Shown here: one piece after another, positions 9,975-19,251 of the stretch
How positions within the stretch are numbered: the stretch's first letter is position 1
How the letters are laid out: every line of letters begins with the position of its first letter
Notes under the pieces: generated by a model
Databases searched by the model: none
What the model saw: the letters and a program-made list of their open reading frames with translations, nothing else
What the model was told of the DNA's origin: nothing
Made by a program: the position numbers and the translations under genes
DNA from: Acidiferrobacterales bacterium
Lineage (GTDB): Bacteria > Pseudomonadota > Gammaproteobacteria > Acidiferrobacterales > JAJDNE01
Assembly (NCBI GenBank): GCA_022340825.1
Contig: JAJDNE010000020.1
Location: 1 to 42,059, forward strand
Direction of reading: 5' to 3'
DNA length: 42,059 bases

Positions 9975-10095
9975 TTCGATCTTCCCGGTAATTGTTTTCG
10001 GCGCAGATTATGACACGAGCCCGGCCCGAAACAACGTTATAACCTGCTGTTTTTAGTACTTTTTCGCTAAACATAAATAAATTGATCTGTTCGGG

Positions 10096-10139
10096 TTGAC
10101 TTCTGTGTATATGCACATATAATACTGTGCATATACACA
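10096..10139 (+). promoter_or_regulatory. Sigma-70 promoter with overlapping inverted-repeat operator upstream of the marR-like gene
   Basis: TTGACT (10096-10101), 16 bp, TATAAT (10118-10123). Perfect 14-bp inverted arms TGTGTATATGCACA (10104-10117) and TGTGCATATACACA (10126-10139) around an 8-bp spacer TATAATAC. Confidence 0.8.
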
Positions 10140-10156
10140 CATGGTGTGAGTGAGAA

Positions 10157-10606
10157 ATGGAAAACGCGACTAACGATATGTTCCCGGCCGAAGTGACCAG
10201 CCCCGCCTGCATCAATTTGCAGATGATGCGGTCCAGCCACTACATCCTGAAGGCTTACGACGAGGCCTACCGTCCGTTCGGTATTCGGGCCACGCAAATG
10301 CCGGTCCTGGGTGCAGTTGCACGGCACGAGCCGGTAACCATTCGTGAAATAGCAGATGAACTGGAAACCGAGCGCAGTGTGATGAGCCGTAAGCTCCAGG
10401 TAATGGAAAAGAGCGGCTGGGTACGGGAAGACCCGGACACATCAGGCAAGGAAAAGACCTTTGTGCTCACCAAGGAAGGGAAGGAACTGATTCAACAGAT
10501 CCTGCCCGTCCGCATGGAAGTGCAGCAGCGCCTGATGTCGGCACTGTCTGAAGATGAACTGAATTTGCTGCTAACGCTTTGTAACAAGCTGAAAGCAGTG
10601 TCTTAA
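10157..10606 (+). CDS. MarR-family transcriptional regulator
   Basis: wHTH 'PVTIREIADELETERSVMSRKLQVMEKSGWVREDPDTSGKEKTFVLTKEGKEL'. Confidence 0.93.
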   Translation: MENATNDMFPAEVTSPACINLQMMRSSHYILKAYDEAYRPFGIRATQMPVLGAVARHEPVTIREIADELETERSVMSRKLQVMEKSGWVREDPDTSGKEKTFVLTKEGKELIQQILPVRMEVQQRLMSALSEDELNLLLTLCNKLKAVS

Positions 10607-10643
10607 CAACCTGTTAACCGATTTATATTTTAGGAGAGTAAAA

Positions 10644-10949
10644 ATGTTTGGATTTAATCAACCTCAGCAGATCGATTGTCCGGAAGCACGTCACATGGTT
10701 CAGAACCATGGTGCGCAGCTAGTCGACGTCCGTTCACCTGAAGAGTGTGCCCAGGGCATCCTGCCCGGGTCCGTCAATGTACCGCTTCAGATCCTGCAGC
10801 AGGCGCATCACCAGCTGGACAAGAGCAAGCCGGTAATCGTCTATTGCGTCAGCGGCGCGCGTAGTGCCCAGGCCGTGTCATTCTTGAAGAGCATGGGTTT
10901 TGACAACGTCCACAATCTCGGTTCGATCCGCAAATACCTCACTTGCTAA
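10644..10949 (+). CDS. Rhodanese-domain protein
   Basis: 'LVDVRSPEECAQGILPGSVNVP' and active-site loop 'VYCVSGARSAQA'. Confidence 0.93.
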   Translation: MFGFNQPQQIDCPEARHMVQNHGAQLVDVRSPEECAQGILPGSVNVPLQILQQAHHQLDKSKPVIVYCVSGARSAQAVSFLKSMGFDNVHNLGSIRKYLTC

Positions 10950-10982
10950 TCGAGTTGGTTGAAATTTATGAGGAGTGGGAAA

Positions 10983-11675
10983 ATGTTTATTAGACAATTA
11001 TTCGATAGAGACACCTGGACCTATACCTACCTGATCGCGGATCCGGACACCAAGGAAGCTGCGATTATCGATGCGGTAAAGGAACAGTTCGATCGTGACG
11101 CACAGTTGATCGAAGAACTCGGTTTTAAACTGAAATACTCGCTGGAAACACATGTGCATGCGGATCACGTCACCAGCTCTGGCAAGTTACGTGACCGTTT
11201 CGGTGCACAGGTAGTACTGCAGGAAGCAAGCAATGCCAAGTGTGCCGACATCCTGGCCAAAGACGGCGACGTGTTGAAGCTAGGTGATAAGGAGATCAAA
11301 GTGCTGCACACACCGGGTCATACCGATGCCGATGCCACGTTCCAGATCGATGGCGCGGTGTTTACCGGTGATGCCCTCTTTGTGCGCGGCTGCGGTCGTA
11401 CTGACTTTCAGGCTGGTAGCACCGAGTCGTTGTACAATTCGATCAACGACAGGATCTTCAGCCTGCCGGATGACACCGTGATCTACCCGGGTCATGACTA
11501 CAAGGGCCATACGGCGTCGACTGTTGGTGAAGAGAAGGCTTATAACCCGCGCCTCGGCGGTGGTAAGGACCTGGAAGCCTTCGCGGAGATTATGGACAAC
11601 CTCAACCTGCCGGCCCCGGCCCGACTCGACGAGTCCCTGCCTGGCAACATGCGGTGCGGTGCTGAACTGAACTAA
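10983..11675 (+). CDS. MBL-fold hydrolase, ETHE1-type persulfide dioxygenase-like
   Basis: 'ETHVHADHVTSSGKLRDRFGAQ', 'HTPGHTDADATFQIDGAVFTGDALFVRGCGRTDFQAGS', 'YPGHDYKGHTASTVGEEKAYNPRL'. ATG 10983 preceded by GAGGAG; the ORF-track start at 10959 is a non-ATG extension. Confidence 0.9.
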   Translation: MFIRQLFDRDTWTYTYLIADPDTKEAAIIDAVKEQFDRDAQLIEELGFKLKYSLETHVHADHVTSSGKLRDRFGAQVVLQEASNAKCADILAKDGDVLKLGDKEIKVLHTPGHTDADATFQIDGAVFTGDALFVRGCGRTDFQAGSTESLYNSINDRIFSLPDDTVIYPGHDYKGHTASTVGEEKAYNPRLGGGKDLEAFAEIMDNLNLPAPARLDESLPGNMRCGAELN

Positions 11676-11697
11676 GCCAGTTCATTTGCTCCAAACA

Positions 11698-11727
11698 GAA
11701 ACGGCCCCTCCGGGGGCCGTTTTTTTA
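11698..11727 (+). terminator. Rho-independent terminator of the sulfur operon
   Basis: ACGGCCCC-TCCG-GGGGCCGT followed by a T-run. Confidence 0.93.
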
Positions 11728-11741
11728 ATTCAGATATCTTC

Positions 11742-12161
11742 TTACGTTCTCCAAAATTCCACTGCACCGTCGGGAAATCCGGCAAGAAGTCTGTCAAATG
11801 CCGCTTCATCTATGTGCCGTCTCAGCGCTTGAGCCACATCCCGGATCGCGGTTTCGGGGGAAAAATTATGCTCCGATCGCAGTGCCTGCACTTCCTTCGT
11901 CATCGTCACACGATCCTGAAATGATTTTATCGGTTCATCCGTGTTCCAGTCGCTTACAAAAAGTGCCCGCAGGCATATCGGCAGCAGGTTTGCGAACGCG
12001 ATGGCTTGGTTGAATGAAAGCCGTCTTCGAAAGGCCTGCATCACACCCTGTGTCATCGTGTATGCGGTGTGAGTGCTCGATAATCCCGCGGCATCCCGCG
12101 CATCCATCAAATACTTGTAGAACTGGTCTGATGCTCGCTCGTATTCAGCTGGTACCGGCAT
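11742..12161 (-). CDS. DUF2267-like protein
   Basis: 139 aa; 'AFRRRLSFNQAIAFANLLPICLRALFVSDW' resembles DUF2267 proteins; no catalytic motif recognised. Confidence 0.7.
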   Translation of the reverse strand: MPVPAEYERASDQFYKYLMDARDAAGLSSTHTAYTMTQGVMQAFRRRLSFNQAIAFANLLPICLRALFVSDWNTDEPIKSFQDRVTMTKEVQALRSEHNFSPETAIRDVAQALRRHIDEAAFDRLLAGFPDGAVEFWRT

Positions 12162-12209
12162 GTCGTCCCCGCAATGAAAAAGGTCTGCTCCAATGTTTTG
12201 CCGAGCTTA

Positions 12210-13880
12210 CTAGTCCGGGAATCGATCCTCGGCAATGACCCGTTGCAATTCCTGCCAGTAGTCGGCATCCAGCAGACCGGGATGCAATGATTCAAATATT
12301 TTCCGTTGTTCAGGATCGCCAAACAGGAACACGGAAAATTCCTCCGGAAAAACATCGTTAACGCCGACGGAGTACCACGGCTCTGCCGCCATCTCATCTT
12401 CTGGATGGCGCGGCGGCGGGATATGGCGGAAATTGCATTCCCCGATTGGTTGTATCTCGTCGTAATCGTAAAAAATGACGCGGCCATAGCTGGTGATACC
12501 GAAATTCTTGACCAGCAGATCACCGGCAAATATACCTGCTGCCGCGATATCATTAATTGCATCCCCGTATTCCTTAAGCGCATGTCTTACTCCGTCTGCA
12601 TCGGCATGCTGTAGGTAGAGATTGAGTGGCTCCAGGCGACGCTCGATAAACAAGTGCTTGATCACCAGCCGGTCACCCTCAATCGAGACTTGCGACGCGG
12701 CCTCGGTCTGCAGTTCTTCCAGCAACTCGGGAGTAAAGCGCTCCAGTGGAAAGGCAGTAAAGGAAAATTCCCACGCGTCGGACAGGCGCCCCACCCGGTC
12801 ATGCTGCTTGACCATATGGTAGCGGTCGATGACTTTCTGACGGGTCGTGTCTTTCGGCGGGCGAAAGCGGTCTCGGATTACCTTGAAGACATAGGGATAG
12901 GACGGCAGCGTAAATACCAGCATCACCATGCCCTTGCTGCCCGGGGCTGTTTCAATCTCGTCCGATGACCGCTGCAAGTGGTCGAGGAAGTCCCGGTAAA
13001 ACTCGGCCTTGCCCTGTTTGTGAAAACCGATTTGCGTATACAGGTCCGCGGCGGTTTTTTCCCGGAGGAAATCCAGCAGGAACCGGATCACTGCCGACGG
13101 CACCTCGGTATCGACCAGAAAGTAGGCCCGGGCCGAGGTAAACATACTGGAGACCTCGTCGCGTTCGCTGACCAGGTTTTCAACGTAAGCCGTGCCCTCC
13201 CCGCTACGCCGTACCCGCAGGATAAAGGGATAACGGTCCGGGCCGTTGATGACGCGCCCGACAAGATAGGCGACACGGTTGCGATAAAACGGCGTGCGCA
13301 GCATCTGGATCTGGAAATGGCGCGCCAGGTGACGTGGCAGGTTAGTGTGGCGACGAATATCTGCAACGATAGTGCGCACATCCCGTCGCAAGTCACCGAA
13401 TTGCAGACCGAGGTCCGCCTCCTCCAGGATGCGCGTCAGGGTGGTGCGCCAGCCCTGGCGTAGCGGGTAGTAGCTGCGATATACCGGATGGTCACTGTCG
13501 AGGCGCTCGGTCGAGACTGATGGGCGCACGAAAATAAAATCGTTGTTATAGAAGTGGCGCTCAAACAACCCGACAAACACCGAGTTATAAAAGGTCTCGG
13601 CCAGTTCCGGTTGCAGATGGCGATAAAGCAATCCCATGTAGTGGAACTTGACCGCTTGCCACAACTCGACATTGAGCGTTTCCGTATCGAAATGCTGGCG
13701 CAAGTCGTCGATAGTCTCACGGACGCGGGTGTCATAAAGGCTAATACGCCCGATGGCGGCACGGCGGCTGGCCATCCAGTTGCCCTTGATGAAGTTGTCT
13801 CTGGCTTCCCTTGTTGTTGCCTGGAAAATTTCGAAATGCTTGGTAAACCCGTCAAGGATAGTCCGGGCAATATCACTCAC
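12210..13880 (-). CDS. aceK: Isocitrate dehydrogenase kinase/phosphatase
   Basis: 556 aa AceK-like along its length ('KGMVMLVFTLPSYPYVFKVIRDRF', 'GDLLVKNFGITSYGRVIFYDYDEI'); adjacent to aceA. Confidence 0.95.
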   Translation of the reverse strand: MSDIARTILDGFTKHFEIFQATTREARDNFIKGNWMASRRAAIGRISLYDTRVRETIDDLRQHFDTETLNVELWQAVKFHYMGLLYRHLQPELAETFYNSVFVGLFERHFYNNDFIFVRPSVSTERLDSDHPVYRSYYPLRQGWRTTLTRILEEADLGLQFGDLRRDVRTIVADIRRHTNLPRHLARHFQIQMLRTPFYRNRVAYLVGRVINGPDRYPFILRVRRSGEGTAYVENLVSERDEVSSMFTSARAYFLVDTEVPSAVIRFLLDFLREKTAADLYTQIGFHKQGKAEFYRDFLDHLQRSSDEIETAPGSKGMVMLVFTLPSYPYVFKVIRDRFRPPKDTTRQKVIDRYHMVKQHDRVGRLSDAWEFSFTAFPLERFTPELLEELQTEAASQVSIEGDRLVIKHLFIERRLEPLNLYLQHADADGVRHALKEYGDAINDIAAAGIFAGDLLVKNFGITSYGRVIFYDYDEIQPIGECNFRHIPPPRHPEDEMAAEPWYSVGVNDVFPEEFSVFLFGDPEQRKIFESLHPGLLDADYWQELQRVIAEDRFPD

Positions 13881-13965
13881 TACCGGTTGACGCGAATCCT
13901 CCGACCGGACTGGTCTTAAGTGGGACCTTCGGCGATTCTCCGTCGCTATCGCCTTGTCCTTGGGG

Positions 13966-15285
13966 TTATTTTTCTCCGTGGAACTGTGCCTCCTCGGTTG
14001 ACCCGGTCAGCGCCGTCACTGAAGACAGGCCGCCCTGAATCGTTGTGGTGACGTCGTCGAAATACCCGGCACCGACTTCCTGCTGATGCGATACGAACGT
14101 ATAGCCTTTTTCACGCGCGGCAAATTCCGGCTCCTGCACCTTTTCGACATAGTGCTTCATGCCCTCGCCTCGCGCATAGTCGTAAGCCAGGTCGAACATG
14201 TTGAACCACATATTGTGAATACCCGCGAGCGTGATGAACTGGTACTTGTAGCCCATCGCGGAAAGCTCATCCTGGAAACCGGCAATGGTCTTGTTGTCAA
14301 GATTCTTTTTCCAGTTAAACGACGGTGAGCAGTTATAGGCAAGCAGTTTGTTAGGGCTCGTTGCCAATACTGCCTGGGCAAACTCGCGCGCAAAGCCAAG
14401 GTCCGGCGTTCCGGTTTCACACCACACCAGGTCGGCATAAGGGGCATACGCCACGCCACGCGAAATCGCCTGTTCGAGGCCGTTCTTCACACGATAAAAA
14501 CCCTCGGCCGTACGTTCGCCGGTGACAAAGGACTGGTCATTGGGATCGAAATCGGACGTCAGCAGGTTTGCTGCCTCGGCATCGGTTCGGGCAAGAATCA
14601 GCGTCGGCACATTCGAGACGTCGGCAGCGAGTCGCGCGGCGATCAATTTCTGAATCGCTTCCTGGGTCGGCACCAGCACCTTTCCACCCATGTGACCGCA
14701 TTTCTTGACTGCCGCAAGCTGGTCTTCGTAATGCACACCGGCCGCGCCCGCGACGATCATGTTCTTCATCAGTTCGAAGGCATTGAGCACACCACCAAAA
14801 CCTGCTTCAGCGTCCGCGACAATCGGCAAGAAGTAGTCAATGTATCCGGCGTCGCCGGGGCCTGTACCACGAGACCACTGGATCTCATCGGCACGCTTGA
14901 ATGCATTGTTGATGCGACGCACCATGGTTGGCACCGAGTCATAGGCATATAGCGACTGGTCGGGGTACATGGTTTCGGAGGTATTGCCGTCAGCCGCCAC
15001 CTGCCAACCGGAAAGATAGATCGCCTCGATACCGGCCTTGGCTTGTTGCATGGCCTGGCCACCGGTAATGGCGCCCATGCAATTGACATAACCCTTCTTC
15101 GCATCGCCATGTACCAGGCGCCAGAGTTTCTCGGCACCGTTACGGGCATAAGTATATTCAGGTTGTACAGAACCACGCAGACGGACTACATCGGCGGCAG
15201 AATATCCACGTTTCACGTCGGCCCATCGAGGGTTCTGTTGCCACTCCAGCTCGAGTTCCCGGATCTGCTCGTCACGTGTTTTCAT
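13966..15285 (-). CDS. aceA: Isocitrate lyase
   Basis: Catalytic motif '[18 protein letters not shown]', '[16 protein letters not shown]'. Confidence 0.96.
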   Translation of the reverse strand: MKTRDEQIRELELEWQQNPRWADVKRGYSAADVVRLRGSVQPEYTYARNGAEKLWRLVHGDAKKGYVNCMGAITGGQAMQQAKAGIEAIYLSGWQVAADGNTSETMYPDQSLYAYDSVPTMVRRINNAFKRADEIQWSRGTGPGDAGYIDYFLPIVADAEAGFGGVLNAFELMKNMIVAGAAGVHYEDQLAAVKKCGHMGGKVLVPTQEAIQKLIAARLAADVSNVPTLILARTDAEAANLLTSDFDPNDQSFVTGERTAEGFYRVKNGLEQAISRGVAYAPYADLVWCETGTPDLGFAREFAQAVLATSPNKLLAYNCSPSFNWKKNLDNKTIAGFQDELSAMGYKYQFITLAGIHNMWFNMFDLAYDYARGEGMKHYVEKVQEPEFAAREKGYTFVSHQQEVGAGYFDDVTTTIQGGLSSVTALTGSTEEAQFHGEK

Positions 15286-15467
15286 GTGCCTTTTCTCCTG
15301 CCTGTTGCCAGGTGTGATGTCTGGTTTTGCGCCAGTTGGACTATTTACGTATCAAGCCTCGCTACTACTCTATTTAATCAACTCAGAAAGTACATACTTA
15401 TAAGCATATAAACCATAAGCGATTTATTCTTCCATTTTATTGCGCTGGCTCAAAAAGCACGACCCTG

Positions 15468-15962
15468 TCACATGGTTATTGAGACCGGCTCAGCCGTGAC
15501 CACGATACCGTCCCGGTCGGCATAGAGCTGTTCGCCCGGGCGAAAATCGATGTCGGCCATGTATAGCGTTACGTCGCGCTGCCCCTGGCCCCGTTTTTCT
15601 GATTTGCGCGGATGGGTAGCCAACGCCTTGACGCCGATGTCCAGCCTGGCGATCTCTTCCGAGTCGCGGATACAGCCATTAACAACAATTCCGGCCCAGC
15701 CGTTCTGGACGGCCAGACCCGCGAGCATGTCGCCTAGCAGTGCACAGTGCATCGAGCCGCCGCCATCGACCACCAGCACCCGACCATCACCGGGCTCCTC
15801 GATCGCTGTGCGCACCAGTGAATTGTCCTCGTGGCACTTGACGGTCGAGATAATCCCGGAGAATTGCACCCGACCTCCGTAATCATTGAATCCCGGGCTG
15901 GCAATACGTGCTGCATCACCAAGTGCATCACTGATATCGGTCGTTGCCTCGTTCATGGCCAT
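15468..15962 (-). CDS. RraA-family protein (RNase E regulator / HMG aldolase-like)
   Basis: '[74 protein letters not shown]'. Confidence 0.92.
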   Translation of the reverse strand: MAMNEATTDISDALGDAARIASPGFNDYGGRVQFSGIISTVKCHEDNSLVRTAIEEPGDGRVLVVDGGGSMHCALLGDMLAGLAVQNGWAGIVVNGCIRDSEEIARLDIGVKALATHPRKSEKRGQGQRDVTLYMADIDFRPGEQLYADRDGIVVTAEPVSITM

Positions 15963-16042
15963 TCTCCTGCTGTTCGTTTCTATAGTATCTGATTGATCAT
16001 GTTATAGTCATCGCGTATCCCCAACGCGGAGGAACTGTAACC

Positions 16043-16477
16043 ATGGCACTGAAAAAGAAACGTACTCCGGCTGCACGTACAGCGAAAGCAGCCCTGAAGG
16101 CAGCGGCCTCGGCGGAGAAAGCTACCGCAAAGGCAATTGCCGACTGGCGCAAGGCAGTCGAACACGCGGTCAACACAGCCGAAAAAGAGGTCAAGGCGGC
16201 CGCGAAGACCGTTGCCACCATCGAGAAACGGACCGCGAAGGAAGCCAGGCGCGCGGTAAAGGCGAAATCGAAACCGGTGAAAAAGATGGCCCATGACGCG
16301 CGCAAGCGGTTGCAGAAAGAGCTGATCGCCGCCCGCGCTACACTCACTGGATTGCGTCGGGCCCATACCACGAGCAGAGCGGCGCACCGACTGTTCAAAC
16401 GCGTGGAAAAAAGTATGGCGCGCACAGTGAAACACGCGAATCGAAAGGTGAAGTCGGTCAAGCGCAAACTCAGCTAG
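16043..16477 (+). CDS. Histone H1-like basic Lys/Ala/Arg-rich protein
   Basis: 144 aa dominated by K/A/R from end to end; RBS CGGAGGA upstream. Confidence 0.75.
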   Translation: MALKKKRTPAARTAKAALKAAASAEKATAKAIADWRKAVEHAVNTAEKEVKAAAKTVATIEKRTAKEARRAVKAKSKPVKKMAHDARKRLQKELIAARATLTGLRRAHTTSRAAHRLFKRVEKSMARTVKHANRKVKSVKRKLS

Positions 16478-16488
16478 CGCTCGCCTTT

Positions 16489-16519
16489 GCCGGTGCGGTC
16501 GTACACACTCCGCACCGGC
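16489..16519. terminator. Hairpin between convergent genes, probable bidirectional terminator
   Basis: Perfect 10-bp stem GCCGGTGCGG / CCGCACCGGC between the stops at 16477 and 16534; T-rich flank imperfect. Confidence 0.6.
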
Positions 16520-16533
16520 TCTTTCTGTCTTGC

Positions 16534-17202
16534 CTATTTAATTGCGCCAGCCAATTCGGTGAGCGTGGTAATCGTTACGGTCGGCTGCAATTCCCACGGA
16601 TCGAAAACGGTGCCATTTGAGCGTTGCACCCACGCCGCTCGCATGCCAACCGACAACGCGCCGACAACATCGAAGGGATTACCGGAAATCAGCCAGGCGT
16701 CCTGCGGGCGAGCACCGGCTCGTTCCAGAAAATGAAGATAGACTGCAGGATCAGGTTTGAACGTCTTGATTTCATCAACACTGACGACGTCGATAAAATA
16801 GTCGTCAATGCCGGCATGCTCCAGCAGCCCTCCCACGGCCGCTGCCGAACCATTGGAAAAGGCATACGACCTGAACCCCGCCTGCTTCACGTCATCAAGA
16901 CCAGTTTTCACATCGGGGAATGCCGGCAACGTTCGATAGCTGTCCATGAGGGATTGTTTCTCCGGGTCGGAGAGATTAAAACCGGGGGATAGACAGACAA
17001 AGTCCAGCGCCTGGCGTACGCAGACAGCAAATTCCTGATAGTCGTGCATCAGTCCACGACGGAATGAATACTCCAGCTGTTTCTCGCGCCACCGCCGGGA
17101 AAACTCCCCTGCCCGTTCAGCGACAAGCAGCTCCAGGGCATCAGTAACGCCATCGGTATCAATCAGCGTTCCGTAGATATCGAATGCCAGGGTAGTTGTC
17201 AC
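16534..17202 (-). CDS. Haloacid dehalogenase type II-like HAD hydrolase
   Basis: 'AFDIYGTLIDTDGV', 'YAFSNGSAAAVGGLLEHAGIDDYFIDVVSVDEIKTFKPDPAVY', 'AWLISGNPFDVVGA'. Confidence 0.9.
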   Translation of the reverse strand: MTTTLAFDIYGTLIDTDGVTDALELLVAERAGEFSRRWREKQLEYSFRRGLMHDYQEFAVCVRQALDFVCLSPGFNLSDPEKQSLMDSYRTLPAFPDVKTGLDDVKQAGFRSYAFSNGSAAAVGGLLEHAGIDDYFIDVVSVDEIKTFKPDPAVYLHFLERAGARPQDAWLISGNPFDVVGALSVGMRAAWVQRSNGTVFDPWELQPTVTITTLTELAGAIK

Positions 17203-17377
17203 GTTGTTTGTGTTTAACCTTTGCCCAATTTTCCTTTCCAGACTCTTTTACGCCGGGTACTGATTTATATCAAATCAAGGGCCTGCAATTTAGAGTAGAA
17301 AACACTATTAGCGGCCAATTTCGAAAGGCCGGTTTTATCCCGGTTCCAAATATTCGTCGCTGCCCGGAGGAAGACCG

Positions 17378-18319
17378 ATGCATCGCAAGACTATCCGCCT
17401 GCTTGTACTGACAATCATCCTAAGCACCCTTTCCACTATCGCGAGCGCTGAAGAACTTTATTTTGTCGATGCGCACAGCTCCGTCGGCGAAGACGTTGCG
17501 AGCCTGGGGACAGTGCTTCAGCGGATGGATGAAAACAACGTCAATATCACCATCCTCGAGGCCAGGGGGAAACGGGAATCAAAGTCCGTGCGGAATTTCG
17601 GCGAGTCCTATGCCGAGAGGATCGTTCCGGCGCTTCGGGTCCATACCGGGGCCTACCAGAAAAACACCCCCAAGTATTACAAACAACTGAACAAACGAAG
17701 CGATAGTGGCAGGTGGCGCGCCCTTGGCGAAGTGGTGATGTATCGCGCCTGGAAAGGCAGCGTGGGAAATGAAGTGATTGTGTACCCAGATGACGAGCGC
17801 GTGAAAGCGGCAGTTAAAGTGGCGCGGGAAAATGGCTGGCCGGTCATCGCGCACATCGAATTTTCATCAATGAGCGGGAGCAAGCGCGAACGATTCAAGC
17901 AGGGCTTGAAGGAATTGCTAAGTGCGAATCCGGATGTTGCCGTGGTAATGATCCACATGGGCCAGCTACGGGCCAAGGAAGCGCGCGAACTTTTTAGCCA
18001 ACACCCCAATCTTTACCTGATGACATCGAGATCCGATACGCTTTCCGGCGAATTTAACACCAAACAAAACTGGATCAACATGTTCATCGGGAAGAAGCTG
18101 AGAGACGACTGGAAAGCCTTGATAAACGACTACCCGGACCGATTTGTTTTTGCCCTCGACATGGACCTGGCGGAGCGCTGGCTGAAAAGTCACTATCACA
18201 ACAAGATCGAGCTATGGCGCAGTGGCCTTTCCGACCTGCCCTCATCCGTCGCCAACGCGGTGGCTCATGGGAACGCCGAGCGACTATGGAAACTAACACC
18301 AAAGTCGGCAACGAAATAA
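17378..18319 (+). CDS. Secreted amidohydrolase-like (TIM-barrel) protein
   Basis: Signal peptide ending 'TIASAEE'; 'FVDAHSSVGED', 'PVIAHIEF', 'DVAVVMIHMGQ', 'FVFALDMDLAERW' at amidohydrolase-like spacing; RBS GGAGGA. Confidence 0.7.
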   Translation: MHRKTIRLLVLTIILSTLSTIASAEELYFVDAHSSVGEDVASLGTVLQRMDENNVNITILEARGKRESKSVRNFGESYAERIVPALRVHTGAYQKNTPKYYKQLNKRSDSGRWRALGEVVMYRAWKGSVGNEVIVYPDDERVKAAVKVARENGWPVIAHIEFSSMSGSKRERFKQGLKELLSANPDVAVVMIHMGQLRAKEARELFSQHPNLYLMTSRSDTLSGEFNTKQNWINMFIGKKLRDDWKALINDYPDRFVFALDMDLAERWLKSHYHNKIELWRSGLSDLPSSVANAVAHGNAERLWKLTPKSATK

Positions 18320-18394
18320 ACAGGATCTGGCGTAGCGGCAAAGCCGTAGGTTCTCTCATGTGGGAGCGTAACGAGTAGAATCACGAACGAATGA

Positions 18395-19045
18395 TCAGGA
18401 CATAAGGGGAACAAAAAATCGGCCGGCAAACTCGACTGCCATCGACAGTGCGAAGATCTCCCTGTTCTCGGCATCGTCCGCAAGCCATTGCCGGGCAATT
18501 TTGCCATCCTTGAGAAAAATCATTTCCATACACAGGCTGTCTGCACAGCTGGTGTCTGCATCCGCCGCGCCCCAACCGATGCCGACGTGGAGGTCGCCGA
18601 CTTCATCTGGATTCTCTATTGTCATTCCTGACTGGAGTATATGGACCGGTTCACCCGTGACTCGGCATCGGGAATCGATTTTTGTTTTCATACCGAACAT
18701 GGGGCTAACCGCCAGGGCATCAAGGGAACACATGGCATGGACCTGGTATCCGTTGACTAGCACCTTGTGTTCCCGCGCCTCAGTCGTGAACGGGTAAGCA
18801 CCCACGGGATCGCCAGTCCCGGAAAACAACACCATGCCAGTCGTACTCAACACGTTAACCGCCACTCCCGGGTTGCTGACGCGCAGCGCCATTTCTTCCC
18901 GGGTAAGTATTCGCCCCCTGGTAACAAATGACCGCAGAATCTCCTGGTGAAGCGCCCTGACTTCCTCGCCACATTCCGCCTGTCGTTGTTTCAAAGGCAG
19001 AATACGGCGCAAGCGTGCTAATGCCTTCTCCAGCTTCGTGATCAT
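18395..19045 (-). CDS. Alkylmercury lyase (MerB)-like protein
   Basis: 'HAMCSLDALAVSPMFGMKTKIDSRCRVTGEPV' and 'SLCMEMIFL' align with MerB '[32 protein letters not shown]' and 'SFCCHVHFF'. Confidence 0.8.
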   Translation of the reverse strand: MITKLEKALARLRRILPLKQRQAECGEEVRALHQEILRSFVTRGRILTREEMALRVSNPGVAVNVLSTTGMVLFSGTGDPVGAYPFTTEAREHKVLVNGYQVHAMCSLDALAVSPMFGMKTKIDSRCRVTGEPVHILQSGMTIENPDEVGDLHVGIGWGAADADTSCADSLCMEMIFLKDGKIARQWLADDAENREIFALSMAVEFAGRFFVPLMS

Positions 19046-19251
19046 GCGCAGTTATCCATACGGCAAATTTGCAACAGGCGAATTGGGAGCCAGGGATTTC
19101 GATGCTGACACCAAAAGAGTCGGATCCCAATTTTATTCCCGGCACTTCTGGCTGGGCCGCCAATACAAGGAGCAAATTGATTCATATCAATAAATAAATA
19201 TTTTTAGTGCGTTATTTTAATACTAATTAAAAATCTAAGACGAGGATCATT

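Noticed and set aside
15391-15410. CTTATAAG palindrome upstream of aceA
   Set aside because: Short, AT-rich, and compatible with an ordinary promoter -10 region; too little to call an operator.
18320-18394. REP-like stretch GTAGCGGCAAAGCCGTAGG...TGTGGGAGCG
   Set aside because: Only one short copy seen in the window, with a weak stem; cannot support a repeat-family call.
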